A stretch of 6,188 bases of DNA from Methylophilaceae bacterium (lineage in GTDB: Bacteria > Pseudomonadota > Gammaproteobacteria > Burkholderiales > Methylophilaceae): positions 1 to 6,188 of the forward strand of contig DOEL01000041.1 of assembly GCA_003533095.1 (NCBI GenBank), read 5' to 3'. The notes below the pieces were generated by a model. The model saw only the letters and a program-made list of their open reading frames with translations. It was not told the DNA's origin and searched no databases. The position numbers were made by a program, and so were the translations under genes. Positions within the stretch are counted from its first letter, which is position 1. Every line of letters begins with the position of its first letter. Shown here one piece after another: positions 1 through 6,188 of the stretch.

Positions 1-8
1 AAATTTAT

Positions 9-803
9 ATGTCGAGAATTGCGAATACGTTCAAAGCGCTCAAAGAAAAAAATAAAAAAGCTTTAATTCCTTATATTACGGCAGGCGATCCACACCCAGA
101 TTTAACAGTAAGTCTATTACATGCATTGGTTGATGCAGGTGCAGACATGATCGAGTTAGGCATTCCATTTTCAGATCCGATGGCAGATGGTCCCACCATT
201 CAAAGGGCGAGCGAAAGGGCTTTGGCGCAAAGCGTAGGGTTATCTCACGTATTTAAAATGGTGAAAGCTTTTAGAGAAAAAGATACTAAAACTCCTATTA
301 TTCTCATGGGATATGCAAATCCAATCGAAGCGATTGGGGCAGAAAATTTTGTAGATAAAGCAAAAGCATCTGATGTAGATGGCATCATCACGGTAGATTA
401 CCCACCTGAAGAATGCATTCAATTTACAAAACTTCTTAAAGAAAAAAATATTGATAGTATTTTTCTATTATCACCAACGACAGAGTTGGATAGAGTAAAA
501 TTAATTATCGAACAAGCTTCTGGATTTTTATATTATGTCTCGCTGAAAGGCGTGACAGGTGCAGCGAATATTGATATTGAACAAGTCAAATCTAAAGTGG
601 GCATCATCCGAGAATTAACAGGCCTTCCGATCGGAGTTGGATTTGGTGTGAGAGATGCTGCAACCGCAAAAGAGATTGCGAAGATATCCGACGCAGTTGT
701 CGTTGGAAGTCGTATGGTTCAGGAAATTGAGAGTTCTGATAAAGAGCATTTAATTGAAAATATTTCAAAGTTAATGAAAGAATTAAGAACAGCAGTTAAT
801 TAA
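9..803 (+). CDS. trpA: Tryptophan synthase alpha subunit
   Basis: TrpA cleaves indole-3-glycerol phosphate to indole and glyceraldehyde-3-phosphate, and passes indole to TrpB inside the cytoplasmic alpha2-beta2 complex, the last step of tryptophan synthesis. The 264-residue product is normal for the family and is a complete TIM barrel. The catalytic residues sit at the same numbers as in the Salmonella enzyme: Glu49 in [10 protein letters not shown] and Asp60 in MADGPTIQ. Tyr175 lies just before the VSLKGVTGA loop (about 177-185), and the phosphate-binding glycines are in GVGFGV (209-214) and VVVGSR (230-235). The ATG at 9 gives the expected N-terminus (MSRI, then [10 protein letters not shown]). 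Only 8 bases precede it, so its ribosome binding site and the expected upstream trpB cannot be seen. It is followed by accD after 16 nt with no terminator, which suggests co-transcription. Identification is secure. Confidence 0.98.
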   Translation: MSRIANTFKALKEKNKKALIPYITAGDPHPDLTVSLLHALVDAGADMIELGIPFSDPMADGPTIQRASERALAQSVGLSHVFKMVKAFREKDTKTPIILMGYANPIEAIGAENFVDKAKASDVDGIITVDYPPEECIQFTKLLKEKNIDSIFLLSPTTELDRVKLIIEQASGFLYYVSLKGVTGAANIDIEQVKSKVGIIRELTGLPIGVGFGVRDAATAKEIAKISDAVVVGSRMVQEIESSDKEHLIENISKLMKELRTAVN

Positions 804-819
804 TGAGTCGAGAGAATAT

Positions 820-1677
820 ATGAGCTGGTTAAAAGACGTCATACCTCCAAAAATAAAGCGCATTGTTGGCGGTGTATCTAAAAAAAATATTCCTGAGGGT
901 TTGTGGTGTAAATGCCCCTCATGTCAGGCAGTGTTATACCGAACAGATCTTGAACAAAACATGGAAGTTTGTCCGAAATGTTCTTTTCATAACCGAATTT
1001 CAGCACGCGCAAGAATTGACACCCTTTTAGATAAAGAAAAAAGAAAAGAAATTGGCGCACAAATTCAGCCTTTAGATTCCTTAAAATTTAACGATACCCA
1101 AAGCTACGCTGAGCGAATTAAATCATCACAAAAAGATCTCAATGAAAAAGATGCCATGGTAGTGATGCAAGGCTTAATGGATGGCAAGCCTGTGGTAGTT
1201 GCAGCTTTTGAATTTAAGTTTATGGGTGGATCCATGGGTTCAGTCGTAGGTGAAAAATTTGTACGTGGCATACAAGCTGCTATTAAATCAAAAGCAGCGT
1301 TTGTTTGTGTCTCAGCTAGTGGTGGGGCTCGCATGCAAGAAGGATTACTATCACTTATGCAAATGGCAAAAACTAGTGCAGCCTTAACTAAATTAAGTGA
1401 TGCTAAATTGCCTTACTTTTCAATTCTCACCGATCCTACAATGGGCGGTGTTTCTGCAAGTTTTGCGATGCTAGGCGATATTATTATTGCAGAACCTAAA
1501 GCATTGATTGGTTTTGCTGGCCCTCGTGTGATCGAACAAACAGTGAGGGAAAAATTACCCGAAGGATTTCAGCGCTCTGAATTTCTTTTGTCACATGGTG
1601 CGATTGATATGATCGTAGATCGTCGTGACATGAAAAAGAAACTCGTTAATTTAATATCAAAACTATCTAAAAATTAA
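820..1677 (+). CDS. accD: Acetyl-CoA carboxylase carboxyltransferase subunit beta
   Basis: AccD pairs with AccA to form the carboxyltransferase that moves CO2 from carboxybiotin to acetyl-CoA, giving malonyl-CoA for fatty acid synthesis in the cytoplasm. The 285-residue protein is complete and slightly shorter than the E. coli protein (about 304). Near the N-terminus is the zinc ribbon typical of bacterial AccD: Cys32, Cys35, Cys51 and Cys54 in a C-X2-C-X15-C-X2-C pattern. The crotonase-like carboxyltransferase fold follows, with [12 protein letters not shown] (136-147), [11 protein letters not shown] (165-175), [12 protein letters not shown] (205-216) and [13 protein letters not shown] (231-243). 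The ATG at 820 gives the standard start MSWL; upstream there is only a weak purine-rich stretch (GAGAG, 810-814) as a ribosome binding site. It sits between trpA and folC, as in other Beta- and Gammaproteobacteria. No accA is present here. Confidence 0.98.
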   Translation: MSWLKDVIPPKIKRIVGGVSKKNIPEGLWCKCPSCQAVLYRTDLEQNMEVCPKCSFHNRISARARIDTLLDKEKRKEIGAQIQPLDSLKFNDTQSYAERIKSSQKDLNEKDAMVVMQGLMDGKPVVVAAFEFKFMGGSMGSVVGEKFVRGIQAAIKSKAAFVCVSASGGARMQEGLLSLMQMAKTSAALTKLSDAKLPYFSILTDPTMGGVSASFAMLGDIIIAEPKALIGFAGPRVIEQTVREKLPEGFQRSEFLLSHGAIDMIVDRRDMKKKLVNLISKLSKN

Positions 1678-1698
1678 TTTAAAGCTCTCTATTTTTAG
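1667..1698 (+). repeat. Inverted repeat spanning the accD stop and folC leader
   Basis: CTAAAAAT at 1667-1674 is the exact reverse complement of ATTTTTAG at 1691-1698, with 16 nt between them. The 5' arm overlaps the last codons of accD. The 3' arm covers part of TAGG (1696-1699), the only Shine-Dalgarno-like sequence before folC. In mRNA it could form an 8-bp stem, 9 with a T1666-G1699 wobble, that hides this site. There is no T-run after the 3' arm, so it is not an intrinsic terminator. The stem is almost all A-U, so chance in an A+T-rich gap remains possible. Confidence 0.4.
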
Positions 1699-1709
1699 GC
1701 CATCGCCCT

Positions 1710-2960
1710 ATGAACCTTCATGATTGGCTTAGGTATATTGAATCCACACATCCCACCTCAATCGATCTCACATTAGATCGAATTAAAACTGTAGTCGAAC
1801 GATTACATCTCAATTTTTCTTTTCCTATTATTACTGTGGGCGGGACCAATGGAAAAGGTTCTACATGTGCAATGCTTGAATCAATTTACAAAGCGGCAGG
1901 CTATAAAGTCGGTTGTTATACCTCCCCTCATTTTTTACATTTTAATGAGCGTATTAAAGTTAATGCCATCCCTGTTTCAGATGAAATTATTTGTGAAGCT
2001 TTTTCTAAAATTGAAGCAGCAAGAAAAGATATCTCACTTACTTATTTTGAATACGGCACGATTGCAGCCATGATTATTTTTGCTAATGTTGATTTAGACG
2101 TTGCTATTCTTGAAGTGGGGTTAGGCGGTAGGCTAGATGCGGTCAATGTTTTTGATTCAGATTGTGCGATTGTTACTACGATTGATCTTGATCATATGGA
2201 TTATTTGGGACATACAAGAGAAGCGATTGGATTTGAAAAAGCTGGCATTTATCGTTCTCACAAAACTGCAATCTGTGGCGATTTTGATCCCCCAAAATCT
2301 TTAATTCAACATTGTGAATCTATCCATGCAGATCTTAAAGTTATAGGAAAAGATTTTGCTTATGAAGTGCACCATAATTCTTTTGATTTTTTAATAGACA
2401 CATCTTTTGTTTTAAATCTGCCTCTACCTAAATTGCAAGGCGATTTCCAATTAGCAAATGCCACATCTGCTTTGATGTCAGTCAAAGTTATGGAGGAAAA
2501 ACTTCCTTTAACTACAGAAGCGATTAAACAAGGTTTAGTATCAACTTTATTGCCCGGTAGATTTCATGAAGTTCGCTTCAACCCTTCATTAGTTATGGAT
2601 GTAGCACATAATCCTCAAGCTGCAACATCTTTAAGCCTGAATCTAAAAAAGCATGCTGTTAAAGGTAAAACAATTGCAGTGTTTTCAATATTGAAGGATA
2701 AAGATATTTATAGCGTTACAAAAGCTTTAAGAGGTGATATTAATCAATGGTGTATTGCAGAAATTCAAAACGAAAGAGCTGCAAGCATCGACATCATTAA
2801 GAAAGCGATTCAGCAAGCTGATTCATCCGCTCATATCGTTTCATTTAAAAATATACAAGAAGCTTATGATTTTGCTCTGAAGGAAGTCACTATAAATGAT
2901 AGAATAATTGTATTTGGATCATTCTATACAGTAGCTGATATTATGAAAGTTATTTCTTAA
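1710..2960 (+). CDS. folC: Bifunctional dihydrofolate synthase / folylpolyglutamate synthase
   Basis: FolC is a cytoplasmic Mur-ligase-type ATPase. It joins glutamate to dihydropteroate to make dihydrofolate and then extends polyglutamate tails on folates. The 416-residue protein is complete and of usual length. Visible motifs in order are the N-terminal HPTSIDL (14-20), the P-loop GGTNGKGS (44-51), TSPH (71-74) followed by ERIKVN, the EVGLGGRLDAVN metal/substrate segment (135-146), and FEKAGIYR (175-182), whose lysine corresponds to the carbamylated lysine of the family. The C-terminal domain carries LPGRFHEV (281-288) and DVAHNP (297-302). FolC in proteobacteria normally has both activities, so I infer the bifunctional role; the sequence alone does not prove it. 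The ATG at 1710 lies 32 nt after accD. Its only SD-like sequence is AGG at 1697-1699, 10 nt upstream and inside a possible hairpin. The SPOR gene starts 3 nt after the stop. Confidence 0.96.
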   Translation: MNLHDWLRYIESTHPTSIDLTLDRIKTVVERLHLNFSFPIITVGGTNGKGSTCAMLESIYKAAGYKVGCYTSPHFLHFNERIKVNAIPVSDEIICEAFSKIEAARKDISLTYFEYGTIAAMIIFANVDLDVAILEVGLGGRLDAVNVFDSDCAIVTTIDLDHMDYLGHTREAIGFEKAGIYRSHKTAICGDFDPPKSLIQHCESIHADLKVIGKDFAYEVHHNSFDFLIDTSFVLNLPLPKLQGDFQLANATSALMSVKVMEEKLPLTTEAIKQGLVSTLLPGRFHEVRFNPSLVMDVAHNPQAATSLSLNLKKHAVKGKTIAVFSILKDKDIYSVTKALRGDINQWCIAEIQNERAASIDIIKKAIQQADSSAHIVSFKNIQEAYDFALKEVTINDRIIVFGSFYTVADIMKVIS

Positions 2961-2963
2961 GTT

Positions 2964-3521
2964 ATGAGCGAAGATAATTCAATACCACCTCAAGAAGATA
3001 AGCTGATTAGTCAAGCCAAAAAGCGACTCCTTGGTGCATCTGTTATTTTATTTATTCTTTTAATCTCAGCTCCATTTGTTCTAAAAAATCGAAATGAAGC
3101 AGGACCTACTGAACCCATTAAAATTTCTATGGAAAGTTCTCCTGTGATTGCTGATACAAATGTTGAAAATATAAAACCTCCTGAAACAAAACCTGAAACT
3201 CCAGCATTACCGAATCCTCAAGTAAAAAAAGAAACACCGCCCGCATCTAGTGATATCAAAACAAAATCTGAAGTACTTCCGCAATCTAGTAGTGGCCTTT
3301 ATATTCAATTGGGTATCTTTTCAGACTCTGAAAAAATAAAACCCCTCCAACAAAAGCTGACTCAATTAAATATTCAAACTAAAACTGAATTAATCAAAAT
3401 TAATGGGGTTGATAAAGTAAGATTAATTACAGATGATTTACACACTGAAGCTTTAGCAAAAGAAACGTTACTTAAAATTAAAAATGCTGGTATTACCGGC
3501 ATTATCAAGAAGACTAATTAA
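2964..3521 (+). CDS. SPOR-domain inner-membrane protein, DedD-like
   Basis: This is a 185-residue bitopic membrane protein. A short charged cytoplasmic N-terminus (1-21) leads into one hydrophobic segment (about 22-40, LLGASVILFILLISAPFVL). A Pro-, Glu- and Lys-rich linker follows (about 45-108, with several PP and KPE units), then a C-terminal SPOR fold (about 110-185) beginning GLYIQLGIFSD. SPOR domains bind denuded glycan strands of septal peptidoglycan, and the E. coli protein DedD, encoded in the same folC-dedD-cvpA-purF order, helps cell constriction. The same role is inferred here from architecture and position; sequence similarity outside the SPOR signature is low. The ATG at 2964 begins 3 nt after folC stops and has no clear Shine-Dalgarno sequence, so translation is probably coupled to folC. 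Its stop shares one base with the cvpA start. Confidence 0.85.
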   Translation: MSEDNSIPPQEDKLISQAKKRLLGASVILFILLISAPFVLKNRNEAGPTEPIKISMESSPVIADTNVENIKPPETKPETPALPNPQVKKETPPASSDIKTKSEVLPQSSSGLYIQLGIFSDSEKIKPLQQKLTQLNIQTKTELIKINGVDKVRLITDDLHTEALAKETLLKIKNAGITGIIKKTN

Positions 3522-4024
3522 TGACATTGATTGATTATGGTTTTTTTATCATTATCATCATTTCTTCTCTTCTAGGCTGCTATCGTGGCTTTGTGCGCGA
3601 GCTTTTTTCTATAATTGCGTGGTTTCTTGCATTTTATTTAGCGCAATCTTTTTCTTTTGTAGCCGCTTCAAAACTTTATTGGATTGATACAGAGTCTATT
3701 CGGCATTTAGTCGCTTACTTATTGATTTTTATTACTGTCCTTGTTATCTCAATGGCCGTGATTGCTATTCTTAATAAATTTATTAAATATACAGGCCTTT
3801 CATTACCAAATATTTTATTAGGTGGCTTATTTGGTTTTGTTCGAGCAATTTTTATTGTTTTGATTTGTCATGTTGTAATTCAATCAACTTCACTGGTAAA
3901 TCATTCCGTTTGGCAAGATGCTTTGATTAAGCCTTATTTCGAGTCTTTTACAGCAAAGGCAGGCGTTTATTTGCCACTAGATATCCTGAAGCATGTAAAA
4001 TATCCCCAACGAACGTATTTTTAA
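3521..4024 (+). CDS. cvpA: CvpA family inner-membrane protein
   Basis: This is a small, very hydrophobic 167-residue protein with four likely membrane segments at about 4-20, 28-48, 62-84 and 97-121, and a polar C-terminal tail. Family hallmarks are the early D-Y start region, GCYRGFVREL (19-28) after the first segment, and LLGGLFGFVRA (99-109) before the last. In E. coli CvpA is linked to colicin V production and, in enterobacteria, to envelope and bile-salt resistance; its biochemical role is not settled, so none is claimed here. The start is set by the TAATG junction: the last A of the SPOR stop is the first base of this ATG, which indicates translational coupling. It lies directly before purF, as in E. 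coli, where cvpA and purF are co-transcribed. Confidence 0.92.
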   Translation: MTLIDYGFFIIIIISSLLGCYRGFVRELFSIIAWFLAFYLAQSFSFVAASKLYWIDTESIRHLVAYLLIFITVLVISMAVIAILNKFIKYTGLSLPNILLGGLFGFVRAIFIVLICHVVIQSTSLVNHSVWQDALIKPYFESFTAKAGVYLPLDILKHVKYPQRTYF

Positions 4025-4026
4025 GG
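4023..4026 (+). promoter_or_regulatory. purF ribosome binding site
   Basis: AAGG lies 7 nt before the purF ATG and overlaps the TAA stop of cvpA. This is one of the clearest Shine-Dalgarno sequences in the window. It fixes the purF start at 4034, which places the catalytic cysteine directly after the initiator methionine. Confidence 0.7.
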
Positions 4027-4033
4027 CGCTGAA

Positions 4034-5563
4034 ATGTGTGGAATCCTTGGAATAGTCGGTAAAAATCCTGTTAATCAGCTACTTTATGATGGCTTATTAG
4101 TTCTTCAGCATCGCGGTCAAGACGCCGCTGGCATTGTCACCTGCGATGGTAATACTTTCTTCATGCACAAAAATAATGGCTTTGTGAAAGATGTCTTTCA
4201 TACCCGCCATATGCGAAATCTTATTGGTAACGCTGGTATTGCACATGTACGATATCCTACCGCTGGCTCATCCTCTGCCGCGGAAGCCCAACCTTTTTAT
4301 GTAAATTCACCTTTTGGTATAGTGTTGGGCCATAACGGAAATTTAACGAATGCTGAAAAACTTAAAGAAGATATATTTAGGCAAGATCTCCGTCATATCA
4401 ATACCACATCAGATTCAGAAGTTTTACTTAATGTATTAGCGCATGAAATTGAAGAATCTTCAAAAAGTAGCGTACTTAATAGTGACGTTGTATTTGATGC
4501 TGTGACCTCGCTTCATAAGCGATGCAAAGGGGCGTATGCAGTAGTGTCAATGATTGCGAATTTTGGCCTACTTGCATTTAGAGATCCTCATGGTATTCGC
4601 CCGCTCGTAATTGGTAAGCATGAAAGTCCAGAAGGAGTTGAATACATGGTGGCTTCCGAAAGCGTAGCCCTTGATGTATTAGGTTTCAAATTAGTAAGAG
4701 ATGTCGAGCCAGGTGAAGCAGTCTTTATCGATATGAATGGTAATTTTTATTCGAAACAATGCGCCAAACCTAATCATCATCCTTGTATATTTGAGTATGT
4801 ATATCTTGCAAGACCCGATTCTGTCATTGATGGTATTTCTGTGTATCAAACACGACTTAATATGGGCAAAACCTTAGCGCAAAAAATTAAGAAACATTGG
4901 AAACATTTAGATATCGATGTCGTAATTCCCATACCTGATACAAGCCGTCCTAGCGCATTGCAACTTGCTTTAGAGCTAGGCCTTGATTACCGCGAGGGAT
5001 TTATTAAGAACCGTTACATTGGTCGAACTTTTATTATGCCTGGCCAAGCACTAAGAAAAAAATCAGTGAGACAAAAACTAAATCCGATTAAGATTGAATT
5101 TCAAGGCAAGAATGTGCTTTTAGTTGATGATTCAATTGTCAGGGGAACTACATCAAAAGAAATTGTTCAGATGGCAAGAGAAGCGGGCGCTAAAAAAGTT
5201 TATTTGGTCTCAGCGGCACCACCTGTCAGATTTCCGAATGTATATGGTATCGATATGCCCTCGCGCAATGAATTATTGGCACCTAATAAAACAGATGAAG
5301 AAATTCGAGAAGAGATTGGTGCAGATGAATTAATTTATCAAGATCTTGATGCGCTTATTGAGAATATTGCATCAATCAATCCAAAACTTAAAAAATTTGA
5401 TGCTTCTTGTTTTGATGGTAAATACATCACTGGTGACATTGATGAATATTATTTAAAAAATATTGAAACACTTCGTGCAGACTCTAATAAATCAGATAAG
5501 CCTTCAAATGCAAGTACACAAATGGATTTAAATTTAATTAAAAACGAAGAGGAAGCTGCTTAA
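4034..5563 (+). CDS. purF: Amidophosphoribosyltransferase
   Basis: PurF commits PRPP to purine synthesis by replacing its pyrophosphate with ammonia released from glutamine, giving 5-phosphoribosylamine. The 509-residue protein is complete; the E. coli enzyme is about 505. The N-terminal Ntn glutaminase domain starts MCGI, so Cys2 becomes the N-terminal nucleophile after methionine removal. Arg73, Asn101-Gly102 and Asp127 match the E. coli active-site numbering. The C-terminal phosphoribosyltransferase domain has the flexible loop [10 protein letters not shown] (325-334) and the PRPP motif [14 protein letters not shown] (361-374). There is no propeptide before Cys2, so it is the E. coli type and not the Bacillus type with a processed leader and Fe-S cluster. 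The last 30 or so residues are a polar, acidic tail of low conservation. No purine operator was recognised upstream. The stop codon lies inside a palindrome, and metZ follows after 176 nt. Confidence 0.98.
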   Translation: MCGILGIVGKNPVNQLLYDGLLVLQHRGQDAAGIVTCDGNTFFMHKNNGFVKDVFHTRHMRNLIGNAGIAHVRYPTAGSSSAAEAQPFYVNSPFGIVLGHNGNLTNAEKLKEDIFRQDLRHINTTSDSEVLLNVLAHEIEESSKSSVLNSDVVFDAVTSLHKRCKGAYAVVSMIANFGLLAFRDPHGIRPLVIGKHESPEGVEYMVASESVALDVLGFKLVRDVEPGEAVFIDMNGNFYSKQCAKPNHHPCIFEYVYLARPDSVIDGISVYQTRLNMGKTLAQKIKKHWKHLDIDVVIPIPDTSRPSALQLALELGLDYREGFIKNRYIGRTFIMPGQALRKKSVRQKLNPIKIEFQGKNVLLVDDSIVRGTTSKEIVQMAREAGAKKVYLVSAAPPVRFPNVYGIDMPSRNELLAPNKTDEEIREEIGADELIYQDLDALIENIASINPKLKKFDASCFDGKYITGDIDEYYLKNIETLRADSNKSDKPSNASTQMDLNLIKNEEEAA

Positions 5564-5578
5564 TATTAAGCTTTTCTT
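5558..5578 (+). terminator. Possible weak terminator after purF
   Basis: GCTTAATATTAAGC at 5558-5571 is a perfect 14-nt palindrome that contains the purF TAA stop. It is followed by TTTTCTT. As RNA it could form a short stem of about 5 bp next to a U-rich run. Only two pairs are G-C, so termination would be weak at best. It may only partly separate the trpA-purF unit from metZ, or it may have another role such as stop-codon-proximal mRNA end protection. Confidence 0.35.
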
Positions 5579-5604
5579 GACGTAATTTTTTTATCGTGCA
5601 TAAT
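5577..5604 (+). promoter_or_regulatory. Predicted sigma70 promoter for metZ
   Basis: TTGACG (5577-5582) matches the -35 consensus at five of six bases. CATAAT (5599-5604) matches the -10 consensus at five of six, with a 16-nt spacer and a TG directly upstream of the -10. Transcription would start near 5610-5612, which is the first base of the riboswitch P1 helix at 5612. That agreement between two independent signals strengthens both calls. The -35 overlaps the T-rich run after the purF palindrome. Confidence 0.7.
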
Positions 5605-5611
5605 TCAATTT

Positions 5612-5676
5612 GCGCTGATTTGAGTGATAAGTTATTTCTCAGCTTGCGGGCGCTTTAAAAATACTGCTAAAGCGAG
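5612..5676 (+). promoter_or_regulatory. SAM-II (SAM-alpha) riboswitch aptamer upstream of metZ
   Basis: The leader carries the conserved SAM-II elements in the right order: GCGCTGATTTG, then GCTTGC, then the P1 closing strand GCGC followed by TTTAAAA, then GCTAAAGC. P1 pairs 5612-5616 with 5649-5653, including one U-G pair. The H-type pseudoknot P2 pairs 5642-5647 with 5666-5673, leaving U5668 bulged as in the SAM-II core and A5671 unpaired. It can extend by CTC (5638-5640) with GAG (5674-5676). The family binds S-adenosylmethionine and lowers expression of methionine-synthesis genes, which fits the metZ gene downstream. The loop between P1 and the P2 5' strand is about 15 nt longer than in the crystallised Sargasso metX aptamer, as I recall that sequence. 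Family assignment is by hand comparison with remembered members; a covariance-model search was not possible. Confidence 0.88.
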
Positions 5677-5694
5677 GTCTGTCCCGTTTTAGCA
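5665..5694 (+). promoter_or_regulatory. Predicted antiterminator hairpin of the metZ leader
   Basis: TGCTAAAGCG (5665-5674) can pair with CGTTTTAGCA (5685-5694): ten consecutive pairs, one of them G-U, across a 10-nt loop (5675-5684). The 5' strand is the 3' strand of the riboswitch pseudoknot. The 3' strand contains part of the terminator's upstream arm and its loop. The antiterminator therefore excludes both the SAM-bound aptamer and the terminator. It would form when SAM is scarce and allow metZ transcription. Confidence 0.75.
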
Positions 5695-5715
5695 TTTTGT
5701 GAAACGGGTTTTTTT
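5683..5715 (+). terminator. Intrinsic terminator in the metZ leader
   Basis: CCCGTTT (5683-5689) pairs perfectly with AAACGGG (5702-5708), and the stem can extend inward by T-G and A-T pairs. Seven T residues follow (5709-5715). This is a textbook rho-independent terminator and the strongest in the window. It lies before metZ and not after a gene, directly downstream of the SAM-II aptamer. That position marks it as the expression platform of a transcription attenuator, formed when SAM holds the pseudoknot. Confidence 0.9.
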
Positions 5716-5726
5716 ATGCCCAAAAA

Positions 5727-5730
5727 AAGG
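5727..5730 (+). promoter_or_regulatory. metZ ribosome binding site
   Basis: AAGG lies 9 nt before the metZ ATG, at the end of a run of A residues that follows the terminator. It is outside the aptamer and the terminator stem, so ligand control here should act on transcription rather than by hiding this site. Confidence 0.65.
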
Positions 5731-5739
5731 TAACAGACT

Positions 5740-6188
5740 ATGAATAACGACTCATGGAAATTTGATACACAAGCGATTCGAGCAGGCTCATTACAATCTG
5801 AGTTTGGTGAGAATTCTGAAGCTATTTTTTTAACTTCTAGCTATGTATTTGATTCATCTTCTCAGGCTGCCGCAAGATTTGCTGGTAACGAGCCTGGCAA
5901 TATCTACTCTCGTTTTACTAACCCTACCGTTACTATGTTTCAAGATCGTCTTGCAGCTCTTGAAGGTAGCGAAGCATGTGTGGCAACCTCAAGCGGAATG
6001 TCAGCTATTTTGGCAACCATTATGGGATTATGTTCTGCGGGCGATCATGTCGTGGCATCCCGAAGTATCTTTGGAACAACCGTCCAACTCTTTAGTAATA
6101 TTTTAAAGCGCTGGGGTTTGGAAGTTACCTTTGTATCACTAACTCATCTTAGTGAATGGGAGGGTGCTATCCAAAAACACACAAAACT
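5740..6188 (+). CDS. metZ: O-succinylhomoserine sulfhydrylase, N-terminal part (cut by window end)
   Basis: This is an open frame of 149 complete codons that runs off the window. It encodes the start of a Cys/Met-metabolism PLP enzyme. Visible family features are FDTQAIRAG (8-16), a TSSYVFDSS segment (32-40), YSRFTNPT (56-63), whose Tyr and Arg contact the PLP phosphate of the neighbouring subunit, and TSSGMSAI (83-90), whose Gly-Met also bind the phosphate. The PLP lysine, expected near residue 205-210, lies outside the window. The family makes homocysteine from an acylated homoserine and sulfide. MetZ is preferred over MetB or MetY because of the position after purF, as in Pseudomonas, and because of the GNIYSRFTNPT form, but related enzymes cannot be fully excluded from this fragment. 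It has its own promoter and a SAM-II attenuator, so it appears controlled separately from the genes upstream. Confidence 0.9.
   Translation, partial: MNNDSWKFDTQAIRAGSLQSEFGENSEAIFLTSSYVFDSSSQAAARFAGNEPGNIYSRFTNPTVTMFQDRLAALEGSEACVATSSGMSAILATIMGLCSAGDHVVASRSIFGTTVQLFSNILKRWGLEVTFVSLTHLSEWEGAIQKHTK

Noticed and set aside
1104..1334. Minus-strand open frame of 76 codons inside accD.
   Set aside because: It lies fully within a well-supported gene with conserved motifs, resembles no protein I recognise and has no start signals of its own.
1849..2073. Plus-strand open frame of 74 codons in another frame of folC.
   Set aside because: It overlaps the conserved P-loop region of folC, and its composition is what a shifted frame of that gene would give.
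3521..4033. Possible purine repressor operator or separate promoter before purF.
   Set aside because: No PurR-like palindrome or convincing -35/-10 pair was seen near the purF start; the 9-nt gap after cvpA argues for co-transcription.
5716..5733. Five-codon reading frame (MPKKR) starting directly after the leader terminator T-run and overlapping the metZ ribosome binding site.
   Set aside because: It has no ribosome binding site of its own, since the T-run lies upstream. It is too short to judge, and an ATG next to A-rich DNA is easily a chance event.
5843..6106. Plus-strand open frame of 87 codons near the window end.
   Set aside because: It is a shifted frame of metZ. The real frame from 5740 shows PLP-enzyme motifs and stays open to the window edge.
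1..6188. Mobile elements, CRISPR arrays, tRNA or rRNA genes, or signs of horizontal transfer.
   Set aside because: No direct-repeat arrays, transposase motifs or RNA-gene signatures were seen, and gene order and composition are uniform and typical of conserved chromosomal core genes.

Overview
The window is a compact, low-GC (by eye below 40%) piece of bacterial chromosome with every gene on the + strand. Its order is trpA - accD - folC - SPOR-domain protein (dedD-like) - cvpA - purF - metZ. This order is a known conserved arrangement in Beta- and Gammaproteobacteria; Pseudomonas has the same series. The A+T-rich sequence and very short spacers suggest a streamlined proteobacterium, perhaps a betaproteobacterium of the Methylophilaceae type. 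That taxonomic guess comes from gene order and composition only.

Positions 9-5563 hold six complete genes that look like one transcription unit. They make tryptophan synthase alpha, the carboxyltransferase beta subunit of acetyl-CoA carboxylase, the folate ligase FolC, a cell-division-type SPOR membrane protein, the CvpA membrane protein and the first enzyme of purine synthesis (PurF). Gaps are 16, 32, 3, -1 and 9 nt, and I saw no strong terminator inside the unit. The SPOR and cvpA genes share one base (TAATG). An inverted repeat lies across the accD-folC junction and may hide the folC ribosome binding site.

Positions 5564-5739 are the only sizeable non-coding stretch, and nearly all of it can be assigned. 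A perfect 14-nt palindrome at the purF stop is followed by a T-rich run. Next comes a sigma70-like promoter whose predicted start falls at or next to the first base of a SAM-II (SAM-alpha) riboswitch. Directly downstream is an intrinsic terminator, and then the metZ ribosome binding site. The 3' strand of the riboswitch pseudoknot can instead pair over 10 bp with the 5' strand of the terminator. The leader therefore reads as a complete SAM-sensing transcription attenuator.

The window ends inside metZ (O-succinylhomoserine sulfhydrylase family), which feeds methionine and therefore SAM synthesis. The riboswitch would thus close a feedback loop on the gene it precedes. The genes are ordinary housekeeping genes. 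The regulatory leader of metZ is the part most worth a second look.
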